A stretch of DNA of 10,314 nt from DAOUMU01 sp034409055 (GTDB lineage: Bacteria; Chloroflexota; Anaerolineae; 4572-78; J111), in the NCBI GenBank assembly GCA_034409055.1, contig DAOUMU010000002.1, positions 1-10,314 on the forward strand. Reading direction: 5' to 3'. Each line of letters opens with the position of its first letter. Positions within the stretch are counted from its first letter, which is position 1. Positions 1 through 5,971 of the stretch are shown piece after piece. The translations under genes and the position numbers were made by a program. The notes under the pieces are model-generated. The model saw only the letters and a list, made by a program, of their open reading frames with translations. It was not told the origin of the DNA and did not search any database.

Positions 1-1
1 A

Positions 2-433
2 GAGTATGAAAGAATAGCCCGTTACCTGTCAATACTATCAGGCCGTCTAAACCGGACCCTGGGCCAGCCCGGCTACACCACTGAGAAAGAAGTAGAGGAA
101 ACAATACGCAGGGAAAAAGCCCTCATCCCGGCCAGGCTGCAAAGAGAAAAGGAAGCAAAAGAGGCCGCAAAACCAGAGCCTACCACAAGATCACCCCGGT
201 ATTACCAAACCCTCGAATACATCGAAGATTATTTCCAACGCTATCGAAAGTCCCCCACCCACCAGGAAATCTCCGAGGCCCTTAACATATCAAAATCAGC
301 GGCACAACACTACATCGACCAGCTAATTGAAGACAAGAAACTACACAATTCCCCATCATCTCACCATAGATGCTTACGACGCGGAGAAAACAAAGTTAGA
401 CAACTAACATTTTACACTGACCAAGAACCATAA
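2..433 (+). CDS. C-terminal part of a protein with a LexA-like winged helix (5' end outside window)
   Basis: The frame is open from the left edge and stops at TAA 431-433, giving 143 visible residues. Residues 1-65 are charged and probably helical, rich in E, K and R. From about residue 66 (YYQTLEYIEDYF...) there is a winged helix-turn-helix like the LexA DNA-binding domain: a first helix, then SPTHQEISEALNISKSAAQHY as the helix-turn-helix, then an IDQLIEDKKL wing helix. No S24 self-cleavage peptidase follows, so this is not LexA itself. In known proteins this domain also sits at the C-terminus of phage, plasmid and replication-associated proteins. Which of these applies here cannot be decided without the N-terminus. 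Codon use is more A-rich than in the signalling genes, and the gene is on the opposite strand, so it is unlikely to belong with them and may be of mobile-element origin (inference). Confidence 0.6.
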   Translation, partial: EYERIARYLSILSGRLNRTLGQPGYTTEKEVEETIRREKALIPARLQREKEAKEAAKPEPTTRSPRYYQTLEYIEDYFQRYRKSPTHQEISEALNISKSAAQHYIDQLIEDKKLHNSPSSHHRCLRRGENKVRQLTFYTDQEP

Positions 434-462
434 ATAAGTCTGATGTTGCTCTGTACAAAAAT

Positions 463-596
463 GGTAACTACCTACTATGTCATTCTGAACGAGCGCAGCG
501 AGTGAAGAATCTCCCATTTCGCCTTGAATTTGTCTTCGTTGCCGGAGATTCCTCGTCGCTGCGCTCCTCGGAATGACATGAGGGTAGGCAGTTACC
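463..596. repeat. 134-bp imperfect inverted-repeat element, MITE-like
   Basis: Two arms of about 50 bp (463-514 and 544-596) are near-perfect reverse complements with small indels, separated by about 30 bp. The ends read GGTAACT at the left and AGTTACC at the right. The core of each arm carries GTCATTC and GAGCGCAGCGA followed by GAATCTCC. The element is flanked by a perfect 6-bp direct repeat AAAAAT (457-462 and 597-602), which could be a target-site duplication, although an A-rich hexamer is weak evidence. It has no coding capacity. Arms of this GAATGACA/GAGCGCAGCGA type are, from memory, common dispersed intergenic repeats in environmental bacterial genomes. RNA from either strand would fold into a long hairpin, so it may also end transcription from both sides. 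Confidence 0.65.
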
Positions 597-600
597 AAAA

Positions 601-892
601 ATGAATTCCAGGCTTGACCTGGATAAAGATTACTCCGATTACACGGTGGAAGATCTGGAAAACTATTCCTGGCCCGATCCGCTGGACCCAGGTTTCACCA
701 CCGGCCTGGCCGAGGAAGCCAGGAGGCTCTATGAGGAGACAGAGTACGCCATCGTGGCCGATGGCGGATTCAAGAGTTTTTGGGAACTGGGCTACAAGTT
801 GCGGGGCTTTGAACAACTCTTGATGGATTTAGTGTTAAACCCGGAGTTTGTTTCTGCCCTGATGGCCAAACTGCTGGAAATCAATATAGACA
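601..892 (+). pseudogene. Internal fragment of a uroporphyrinogen decarboxylase-like (UroD/MtaA superfamily) protein
   Basis: About 97 residues, from NSRLDLDKDYSD to LLEINID, resemble the middle of UroD-superfamily proteins, which act in haem synthesis or as corrinoid methyltransferases. Recognisable pieces are the YSWPDPLDPG stretch, the LAEEARRLYEETEYAIVADGG segment, ELGYKLRGFEQLLMDL and NPEFVSALMAKLLEI. Family members are usually around 330-400 residues, so both the N-terminal third and the C-terminal half, with its active-site barrel strands, are missing. The frame stays open to a TGA at 1018-1020, but after about 892 it is only the antisense of the hybrid-kinase gene. The ATG at 601 lies in the direct repeat flanking the inverted-repeat element, so it is probably not a native start. 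A remnant left by rearrangement is the best reading. Confidence 0.7.
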
Positions 893-2857
893 TTATCCGT
901 CTAATACTTCCCGTACTTTGCATGCCAGGACGGCCGGCAAGAAAGGTTTTTGCAAGCAGGCCATATCTGATTCCAGGACACTGTGGTAGAAAACGGCATT
1001 GTCGGTATAACCCGAAGTGAATAGTACCTTGAGGTCGGGCTGGGTGGCTTTGAGACGATCAACCAATTCGCTACCTCCCAACCAGGTCATAGCCAGATCG
1101 ATCAGCAGTAGATGAATGGCTGCTTCGGCGTACACACGAACCACACGCCAGGCTTCATTACTGTTGGCTGCCTCTAGCACATTGTAGCCTTGCTGGCGCA
1201 ATATGCGCAGGGCTAGCTCTCGCATCAATCGATCATCTTCAACCACCAGCACGGTTTCCGTGCCCCGGGGCAGGTCGTCCAATTTACCATTGAACACGGG
1301 ACTGCCTGCTGCCTCGATGCGTGGCAGGTAGATCTTAAAAGTGGTCCCTTGATCTACGTCACTATCAATTTCGATGTGCCCGCCAAGCTGTTTGACAATG
1401 CCAAAACAGGTGGCCAGACCTAAACCAATGCCTTGACCTACTTCTTTGGTGGTGAAAAACGGCTCGAAGATGCGTGCTTTGACTGCTTCGGTCATACCCA
1501 CACCGGTATCGCTGACGGTCAACATGATATATTGACCGGGAGTCAGGCCAGGATATCGGGAGACACCATCCCGGTCAAGGATCACATTGGCCGTCTTAAT
1601 CGTTAGTTTACCGCCATCAGGCATGGCATCACGAGCATTGAGCACCAGATTGAGCAAGACCTGCTCAAGTTGGCCGGGGTCCGCTTTGACTTGTCCCAGG
1701 TCTGGCGCCAGTTGCAGCACCAGTTCGATGCTTTCGCCAATGAGACTATGCAGCCTCTCATGTATATTATTAAGGATCAAGGTGTTCAGGTTGATCACTG
1801 TTGGATTGATAACCTGCTTGCGGGCAAAGGCCAGCAGTTGACGAGTCAAGTTGGCCGCGCGCTGGGCAGCATACTGGATATCCTGAAGATCACTGTATAC
1901 GGAATTATCGGGGGGTAACGTCTGCAAGGCCAGTTCGGTATAACCCATGATCGTCGTCAGTAAGTTATTAAAGTTGTGAGCCATCCCACCAGCCAGCCGG
2001 CCAATGGCTTCTATCTTTTGTTTCTGGTGAAACTGCGCTGCCAGTTGGAACTCACCCACCGCTTCGCGCTGAACGGCGATGTAGTTAACAAGCGCGCCAC
2101 TTTCATTCCGTACAGGGGTAATGGTGGTATCCTGGGTGTAAAGAGTGCCATCTTTTCTCTTATTAACGAAGCGACCACGCCAGACCTGGCCGGCGCTGAT
2201 GGTCGTCCACAGGTCCTCGTAAAAGGCGGGGCTTTGTTGGCCACTGTTGCAGATACGCGGATTCTGGCCGATAACTTCAATGCGGCTGTAGCCACTGACT
2301 CGTTCAAAGGCGGGATTGACGTAAAGAATCGTCCCTTCGGTATTGGTAATAATCACACTCTCGCTCACTTGCTCGGCCATCGTAATCAGGAGTTGGTGAG
2401 TCTGGGTCAAAGGTGGCCGGGTCAGCATTCCGGCTATCTGGTCGGCCACCCGCCAGGCCAGACGGATTTCCTCGGCCAAGAAACAACGTGGCTCAACAGT
2501 GTTCAAGTTCAGGCTACCTACCACCTCTCCGGCAACGATAAGAGGTAACATGAACAGCATAGCAGGGCCGCTTTGGCCCATCGGGTAAAAAATCGGGGTC
2601 GGATGCCGGCCATTTTGCGGATCTTTCACGACCAGCGGCACTTTGTAATCAAGCAAATATTGGTAAGAGAGATTACCGGTAATGGGGATGGTTTTACCGA
2701 ACGTTGAGGTCCGGCTTCGGCCGAGGTACTCAACCACAACCACTGCCGCCGTTTTAGCCTGGTTAAGCAAGGCAACAGTCATATGGGACAAATCGAGGGC
2801 CAAAGCCAACTCACGGCAGACCGTTTTTAACAAGACTTCCAGTTCTAGATCGGTCAC
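893..2857 (-). CDS. Hybrid sensor histidine kinase: GAF-PAS-HisKA-HATPase-REC
   Basis: A soluble sensory kinase of 654 residues from the GTG at 2857. No membrane segments are seen. Domains: GAF about 1-147; PAS about 155-270 (ESVIITNTEGTILYVNPAFERVSGYS); HisKA about 280-345 with the phospho-acceptor His294 in GGMAHNFNNLL; HATPase about 390-512 with N-box Asn407, G1 box DTGVGM (450-455), F box FEPFFTTK and G2 box GQGIGLGLA; and a C-terminal receiver 535-654 with acidic pocket EDD (540-542), phospho-acceptor Asp587, Thr614 and Lys637. The kinase-REC arrangement is that of the 'AHxFNNLL' hybrid family, so phosphate probably passes from His294 to Asp587. The residue after the histidine is Asn rather than the usual Asp/Glu. 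The frame stays open upstream to 2917 and encodes a family-like coiled coil (QQNRALALLDQVIAAS), so GTG 2857 probably trims the N-terminus. It is the last gene of the minus-strand cluster. Its stop abuts the UroD fragment. Confidence 0.93.
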   Translation of the reverse strand: MTDLELEVLLKTVCRELALALDLSHMTVALLNQAKTAAVVVVEYLGRSRTSTFGKTIPITGNLSYQYLLDYKVPLVVKDPQNGRHPTPIFYPMGQSGPAMLFMLPLIVAGEVVGSLNLNTVEPRCFLAEEIRLAWRVADQIAGMLTRPPLTQTHQLLITMAEQVSESVIITNTEGTILYVNPAFERVSGYSRIEVIGQNPRICNSGQQSPAFYEDLWTTISAGQVWRGRFVNKRKDGTLYTQDTTITPVRNESGALVNYIAVQREAVGEFQLAAQFHQKQKIEAIGRLAGGMAHNFNNLLTTIMGYTELALQTLPPDNSVYSDLQDIQYAAQRAANLTRQLLAFARKQVINPTVINLNTLILNNIHERLHSLIGESIELVLQLAPDLGQVKADPGQLEQVLLNLVLNARDAMPDGGKLTIKTANVILDRDGVSRYPGLTPGQYIMLTVSDTGVGMTEAVKARIFEPFFTTKEVGQGIGLGLATCFGIVKQLGGHIEIDSDVDQGTTFKIYLPRIEAAGSPVFNGKLDDLPRGTETVLVVEDDRLMRELALRILRQQGYNVLEAANSNEAWRVVRVYAEAAIHLLLIDLAMTWLGGSELVDRLKATQPDLKVLFTSGYTDNAVFYHSVLESDMACLQKPFLPAVLACKVREVLDG

Positions 2858-2921
2858 TGAAGCAGCAATGACTTGATCGAGCAGGGCCAGGGCGCGGTTT
2901 TGCTGGTGAATTTCTGCTTAT

Positions 2922-2929
2922 ACCTCCTT
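2922..2929 (-). promoter_or_regulatory. Strong Shine-Dalgarno without an ordinary start codon in register
   Basis: The minus strand reads AAGGAGGT here, a near-perfect ribosome-binding site. In the kinase frame the next codons are TAA (2920-2918), GCA, GAA, ATT (2911-2909) and CAC. No ATG, GTG or TTG falls at a normal distance. The only candidate is the rare start ATT at 2911, about 10 nt downstream, which would add 18 residues (IHQQNRALALL...) to the kinase. An in-frame ATG (2932-2930) lies just before the site and would be cut by the TAA after four codons. The first kinase GTG (2857) is too far away to be served by this site. Confidence 0.5.
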
Positions 2930-2973
2930 CATCAAACCAGAATTTGGCTTGCCAGCGGGTCAAAAAGTAACTA

Positions 2974-2993
2974 ACGTGAAACGTGAAACGTAA
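2974..2993. repeat. Heptameric tandem repeat (ACGTGAA, 2.7 copies)
   Basis: Two exact ACGTGAA units are followed by ACGTAA. The same 7-bp periodicity is found in the cheB-cheA gap and in the gap right of cheA. It resembles in style the short tandemly repeated heptanucleotides (STRR) known from cyanobacteria. Its function is unknown. Confidence 0.6.
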
Positions 2994-3013
2994 TGACTTA
3001 TCTACGGCTCACT

Positions 3014-3031
3014 TTTACGTCACTGGCCCTG
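3014..3031. repeat. 18-bp intergenic repeat, second copy at 10049-10066
   Basis: The sequence TTTACGTCACTGGCCCTG occurs identically here and at 10049-10066, in two different intergenic gaps. Both copies sit in runs of heptamer-like sequence (TTTACGC, TTTACGT). This points to a dispersed intergenic repeat family rather than a gene-specific site. Confidence 0.6.
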
Positions 3032-3084
3032 TGGGTTTACGCTTTACAGTGTTACCCCACCACATTTGCGCAATTCGCGAGAAT

Positions 3085-3116
3085 TATGGAGTCCAAAGTG
3101 CACTTTGGACTCCATA
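3085..3116. repeat. 32-bp perfect palindrome
   Basis: The left half TATGGAGTCCAAAGTG is followed directly by its exact reverse complement CACTTTGGACTCCATA. There is no loop and no mismatch over 16 bp per half. It lies between the GAF gene stop and the kinase gene. No T-tract follows on either strand, so it is not a standard intrinsic terminator. A short imperfect hairpin, AATTC-GCGA-GAATT (3072-3085), abuts it. It could be a dimeric-protein operator, a REP-type repeat or a transcription attenuator. Nothing in the sequence decides between these. Confidence 0.75.
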
Positions 3117-3241
3117 TCTGCGGTTTGACCGCGCTATGTTTTACGTGGTTGGATGCTTTATGGGGTTGTCTCACCGGAAGCTACTTTTCCATTGCTAATT
3201 CTGGTTCTATGTCCTTGTGTTTGTCCAGTATCCTCGGATAT

Positions 3242-5212
3242 TTATTGGTCTCTTTCTCGGCTCAAGATAAAAGCCGGAACCAAACCGGCAGCAACAGCCT
3301 CCTCGAAACTCATCGCCTTCGACTCGGTATCATCTTTCTTCTCAGAGCTCATTGTTTTCGATGCCTGGTGACCATCCTCTTGAGCATGCGTCGATCCTGA
3401 GTCATTGTCACCCTTTTCCTCAAGTTTGAGTGGCCTTGTCGAGTCATCCCCCTTCTTCTCCAGCCTGAGTGGTCTTGTCGATCTTTTGTAGTCTTTCTTA
3501 TCCTTTTTGTCAAGCACCTTGTCAAACTCATTATCCAGAACCGTACTCACGTCACCTGTTTCCTGAGTCAGTTTACTTAATCGGTCAACGATTTCTTGCA
3601 AGGTGACCACGTCTTGCCTTTGGGTCTGGGTGAGGGGAGTGGAATTTTCGACCAGCAGGTGACTCAGGAGTTGGGAGGCCTGACTTAGGGCCAGGGTTAG
3701 ATCATCATGAATGAAACCCTCTAAAAAAGCATTCTTTTCAAGCAGCATATCATTAATCGTGCACAGAACCTCATTACCAACTTTCAAACTGGCCTGATCT
3801 TCCCAAACCTGGGCGTATAAACGGGCATTGTCAATCGCCAGAGCGACCTGGTTAGCAATAGAAGTCAGCAAACGCACTTCACGAGGACTCCAGGGATGGC
3901 CTTCCGCTGCCCGCGTGCCGGTGGCCAACACACCAATTACGTGCGAACCGGTCTGCTCCCCCCGCCCCGTCTGCTCTTGGGACTCAGGTTCTGGACGGGT
4001 AATGGGCACGGCCGCCATCGCTTGTAAGCCCTCTTTATCAACCCAAATTTTGTGCGCATACGGGTCTGCTGAAATTGCCTCCACAAAACAAGCCTTGTTT
4101 TTAGCCGCCACTCGACCCTCTAATCCGTCTCCCGATGCCAAACGTTGCATCCCTCGCACATAAGCTTCAGAAAGGCCGGTAAAAGCTCGCAGCCCCAATT
4201 GGTTTCTGTCATCCATCAGGTAAACCCAGGCGGCATCTGTATTCATAGTGGCTGGGGTTTGTTCAACCGCACACTGCAAAATCTTTTTTAGATCAAGAGT
4301 ACGGTTCATCATTTCAGTGAGGGTGTTAAGCGTCTGCAGATCGGCGTTTTGCTGTTGTACCTCATCTTCGGCCTCCATCATGGCGGCCAGGAGTTGTTCC
4401 AGGTCATCCCCGGCAGGTTCGGGGATGGTTGGTCCCACAGCCGGCAAGTTGAAGGGAGCAGCCACGTCCAGGTCTAAATCAGCTTCGTCCAGTTCCTGCA
4501 ACGTGACCTCGTTTGTCTGGCCACCCAGTAGGGTTTCAGCCGTCAGCCATAATCCTTGACGCAAGCGTAAACTTTCCAGGTCAATGGCCGTCTCTTGACT
4601 GAGGGCCATTAAGAAACAAAGTTCGGCCGGTTTAAAGGTTCTTTTGCCTTGCAAGCCAACCAAAAAGGCCCCCAGTAATCTGGGGCCCAATTGAAGCGGC
4701 AGGCTAACCAAACTGGTCAGGTGGCTGGCGGTGAGCAACTGCCGTTCGATCTTGTCATTAGTCGTGTGATATTCCAGTAAAGCCCCAACTCCGGCCACCA
4801 GATGGGGCATCAAGGCCGTTGCTCCGGCCCCCAATTGTTGTCCGGTTAAAATATCATTTAATTTCGGTGTCAACCCTTTGTGAATGCCCAAAGTTAGGGC
4901 TTTGGTTTCCTCATCAATGAGGACAATGGCCCCCACGGGTGCGTTAATGGTTTCCAGGGCCTGGACCAAAGCCAGTTTGAGCAAGGTGGTGGGGTCGGCA
5001 ACGCGACTGGCTTGGTAGGCAAAGGTGGTGAGCGCAATAATATCCCGGTTGCGCCGCTTAATTTCAACATCCGCCAGACGGAGGGCAGCACGATACCGTT
5101 CCAGGCGTTTTTGGGCTTTCTGCAACTGCTCGCGGGTGGCATCCAAACTCATAGGCCAGTTGTTAACCACGAGCAGTTCTTCTTCTATGGCAAGCAAATC
5201 TGAAGTATCCAC
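3242..5212 (-). CDS. Double-GAF protein with coiled coils and a charged repetitive tail, no kinase domain
   Basis: A protein of 656 residues, soluble by appearance. The start is GTG 5212-5210, with GGAG seven bases upstream. Layout: N-terminal coiled coil about 25-60; GAF-1 about 68-215; an acidic linker about 235-285 ending in a helix; GAF-2 about 300-465, ending in the typical SIANQVALAIDNARLYAQV; a helical stretch about 475-550; and a lysine- and acid-rich low-complexity tail about 565-634 that ends in SFEEAVAAGLVPAF. GAF domains bind small ligands or mediate dimerisation. No HATPase, GGDEF, phosphatase or DNA-binding domain follows. The helix at 500-520 (GFIHDDLTLALSQ) resembles a kinase dimerisation helix with a His-Asp pair, but this is weak. 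It could be a signalling scaffold, a ligand-sensing subunit for the neighbouring kinases, or a kinase that lost its catalytic half. It lies downstream of the receiver gene, across the MITE-like insertion. Confidence 0.85.
   Translation of the reverse strand: MDTSDLLAIEEELLVVNNWPMSLDATREQLQKAQKRLERYRAALRLADVEIKRRNRDIIALTTFAYQASRVADPTTLLKLALVQALETINAPVGAIVLIDEETKALTLGIHKGLTPKLNDILTGQQLGAGATALMPHLVAGVGALLEYHTTNDKIERQLLTASHLTSLVSLPLQLGPRLLGAFLVGLQGKRTFKPAELCFLMALSQETAIDLESLRLRQGLWLTAETLLGGQTNEVTLQELDEADLDLDVAAPFNLPAVGPTIPEPAGDDLEQLLAAMMEAEDEVQQQNADLQTLNTLTEMMNRTLDLKKILQCAVEQTPATMNTDAAWVYLMDDRNQLGLRAFTGLSEAYVRGMQRLASGDGLEGRVAAKNKACFVEAISADPYAHKIWVDKEGLQAMAAVPITRPEPESQEQTGRGEQTGSHVIGVLATGTRAAEGHPWSPREVRLLTSIANQVALAIDNARLYAQVWEDQASLKVGNEVLCTINDMLLEKNAFLEGFIHDDLTLALSQASQLLSHLLVENSTPLTQTQRQDVVTLQEIVDRLSKLTQETGDVSTVLDNEFDKVLDKKDKKDYKRSTRPLRLEKKGDDSTRPLKLEEKGDNDSGSTHAQEDGHQASKTMSSEKKDDTESKAMSFEEAVAAGLVPAFILSRERDQ
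3399..3479 (-). repeat. In-frame direct repeat (42 + 39 bp) in the GAF protein tail
   Basis: Two adjacent units, 3441-3479 and 3399-3440, differ by a 3-bp indel and a few substitutions. They encode TRPLRLEKKGDDS and TRPLKLEEKGDNDS (about residues 579-605). More diverged units follow (KTMSSEKKDDTES, then KAMSFEEA). This suggests tail growth by slippage or tandem duplication. The segment is probably disordered. Confidence 0.75.
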
Positions 5213-5238
5213 TGTCGCTCCTAGCGGGTCGAATCATC

Positions 5239-5260
5239 CCACTTTATCACCATTTTATCA
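5239..5260 (-). promoter_or_regulatory. 11-bp tandem direct repeat upstream of the GAF gene
   Basis: On the minus strand TGATAAAATGG is followed immediately by TGATAAAGTGG, with one mismatch. It lies 27-48 bp upstream of the GTG start. An 11-bp spacing puts both copies on the same face of the helix, as in response-regulator or activator sites. No promoter hexamers could be assigned with confidence, so this is only a candidate operator. Confidence 0.25.
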
Positions 5261-5320
5261 GATATCTGGGGGATAAAGTACCCAAAAATTTGGTGGTTTT
5301 ATGAGGCAATCCCCCTGTTG

Positions 5321-5432
5321 GCATCCTCTCCAAATTTGTTGGTGACGCAGGGGCGAGGCAAGTCGGATTGATAGTGATCGAAGCAAACAAGCCACGCTCC
5401 AACTTGCCTCGCCCTTACTTTTGGAGAGGATA
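5321..5432. mobile_element. 112-bp MITE-like insertion with 9-bp target duplication
   Basis: The ends are inverted repeats: ATCCTCTCCAAA (5323-5334) pairs exactly with TTTGGAGAGGAT (5420-5431). Inside them a second inverted pair, GGGCGAGGCAAGT (5351-5363) and ACTTGCCTCGCCC (5402-5414), is also exact over 13 bp. The element is flanked by a perfect 9-bp direct repeat CCCCTGTTG (5312-5320 and 5433-5441), the mark of transposase-mediated insertion. There is no coding capacity, so it would need a transposase supplied in trans. It sits between the receiver gene (stop about 25 bp away) and the GAF gene. Its transcript would fold into a long two-part hairpin that may limit read-through between them. 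Confidence 0.75.
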
Positions 5433-5456
5433 CCCCTGTTGCTTCTTTGCGTTTCG

Positions 5457-5879
5457 CTAAGCCATTTGTTTAATCGTTTCTAATAACACGATTTCAGCAA
5501 AGGCATCTTTGGGAATGTAATCAACCGCCCCCACTTCCAATCCGTTGGCCACATCTTCGGCGTAGTCGCGAGTGGTTAGCATCACCACCGGAATGTCGGC
5601 CAGTTCGGGATCGGCTTTAAGCTTTTGACAGACGTCGAAGCCGGTAATATCGGGTAATTCAATGTCAAGCACAATCAGATCGAAATATTGTTGTTGCGCT
5701 ATGTGCAAACCATCCAGACCGGTATCGGCCCACTCAACACGACAGCCGTTATTCTCCAGGGCCAGCTTGAGTTTAAGCGCCTGGGGTGGACTGTCTTCAA
5801 CAATTAAAATCGAAGGAGAGAGGGCGTTCTGTCCATTGCCTGGGTCGATATGGGTATTTATATGATCAGTCATCGTCAT
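5457..5879 (-). CDS. Single-domain response regulator (CheY-like receiver)
   Basis: A receiver of 140 residues with no output domain. Residues 1-20 form a short polar leader. The REC fold spans about 22-139: acidic pair Glu28-Asp29 in ILIVEDSPPQ, phospho-acceptor Asp72 in LIVLDIELPDITGFD, Thr102 in VVMLTTR, and conserved Lys124 in DYIPKDAF. All residues for phosphorylation are present. The likely donor is the nearby CheA or the hybrid kinase (inference from context). The start ATG 5879-5877 has AAAGGA just upstream. An in-frame ATG two codons later (5873) is a possible alternative. The RBS-start region is duplicated 73 bp upstream (5934-5971), giving a short upstream reading frame that overlaps this start. 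Confidence 0.9.
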   Translation of the reverse strand: MTMTDHINTHIDPGNGQNALSPSILIVEDSPPQALKLKLALENNGCRVEWADTGLDGLHIAQQQYFDLIVLDIELPDITGFDVCQKLKADPELADIPVVMLTTRDYAEDVANGLEVGAVDYIPKDAFAEIVLLETIKQMA

Positions 5880-5898
5880 GCCATCCTTTCATTTCAAC
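5861..5898. repeat. 38-bp direct repeat, copy 1 (covers the receiver gene start)
   Basis: Matches 5934-5971 at 36 of 38 positions. This copy holds the working RBS and start of the receiver gene. The 35 bp between the copies contain a hairpin of six C, GCT and six G (5901-5915), followed by a further G-rich run. Confidence 0.8.
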
Positions 5899-5949
5899 TT
5901 CCCCCCGCTGGGGGGTTAGGGGGGCCGTGGTCATATGATCAGTCATCAT
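5866..5949 (-). other. Possible 27-codon upstream ORF overlapping the receiver gene start
   Basis: From the ATG pair in repeat copy 2, with a duplicate AAAGGA site, a frame reads MMTDHMTTAPLTPQRGEVE and ends with MKGWHDDD at TGA 5868-5866, 14 bases inside the receiver gene and out of frame with it. It begins with nearly the receiver's own N-terminus (MTDH). It may only be a by-product of duplication, or it may couple translation of the receiver to that of the rsbT-like gene. No function as a peptide is claimed. Confidence 0.3.
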
Positions 5950-5971
5950 CGTGCCATCCTTTCATTTCAAC
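5934..5971. repeat. 38-bp direct repeat, copy 2 (overlaps the rsbT-like gene end)
   Basis: This copy contains the stop codon of the rsbT-like gene (5962-5964) and a duplicate RBS and start. A direct gene-end/RBS/gene-start junction was probably the original state, with the other copy created by a short tandem duplication that later gained the G/C-rich spacer. Confidence 0.8.

Larger units (their letters stand above)
2858..3241. other. 384-bp non-coding gap between the GAF gene and the hybrid kinase
   Basis: No convincing coding region is seen on either strand. The short open frames here have no RBS, no family resemblance and repeat-like composition. The gap holds the kinase's upstream coding extension and RBS (2858-2929), a heptameric tandem repeat (2974-2993), an 18-bp sequence shared with the gap behind the MCP gene (3014-3031), and a 32-bp perfect palindrome (3085-3116). 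From 3117 to 3241 nothing structured is seen. The size of the gap suggests the kinase has its own promoter, but no clear -10/-35 pair could be assigned. Confidence 0.6.

Noticed and set aside
2..433. LexA SOS repressor
   Set aside because: No S24 peptidase domain follows the winged helix; the protein ends shortly after the DNA-binding domain.
601..1020. Intact 139-residue gene
   Set aside because: Only the first 97 or so residues resemble a known family. The rest is antisense of the kinase receiver domain, and the ATG lies in the flanking repeat.
1964..1999. Inactive kinase because Asn follows the phospho-histidine in the hybrid kinase
   Set aside because: Asn at this position also occurs in otherwise complete kinases of the xHNFNNLL type, from memory, and all ATP-binding boxes are intact, so loss of activity cannot be claimed.
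1976..2548. 190-residue plus-strand open frame
   Set aside because: It lies wholly antisense to the GAF-PAS part of the hybrid kinase, has no family resemblance, and the opposite strand has clear domains.
3085..3116. Rho-independent terminator for the GAF gene
   Set aside because: There is no loop and no T-tract on the minus-strand side, so the canonical form is absent.
2983..3400. Short plus-strand open frames across the gap and the GAF gene end
   Set aside because: They cross a palindrome and repeats and then run antisense to the GAF protein tail. No RBS or family signal is seen.
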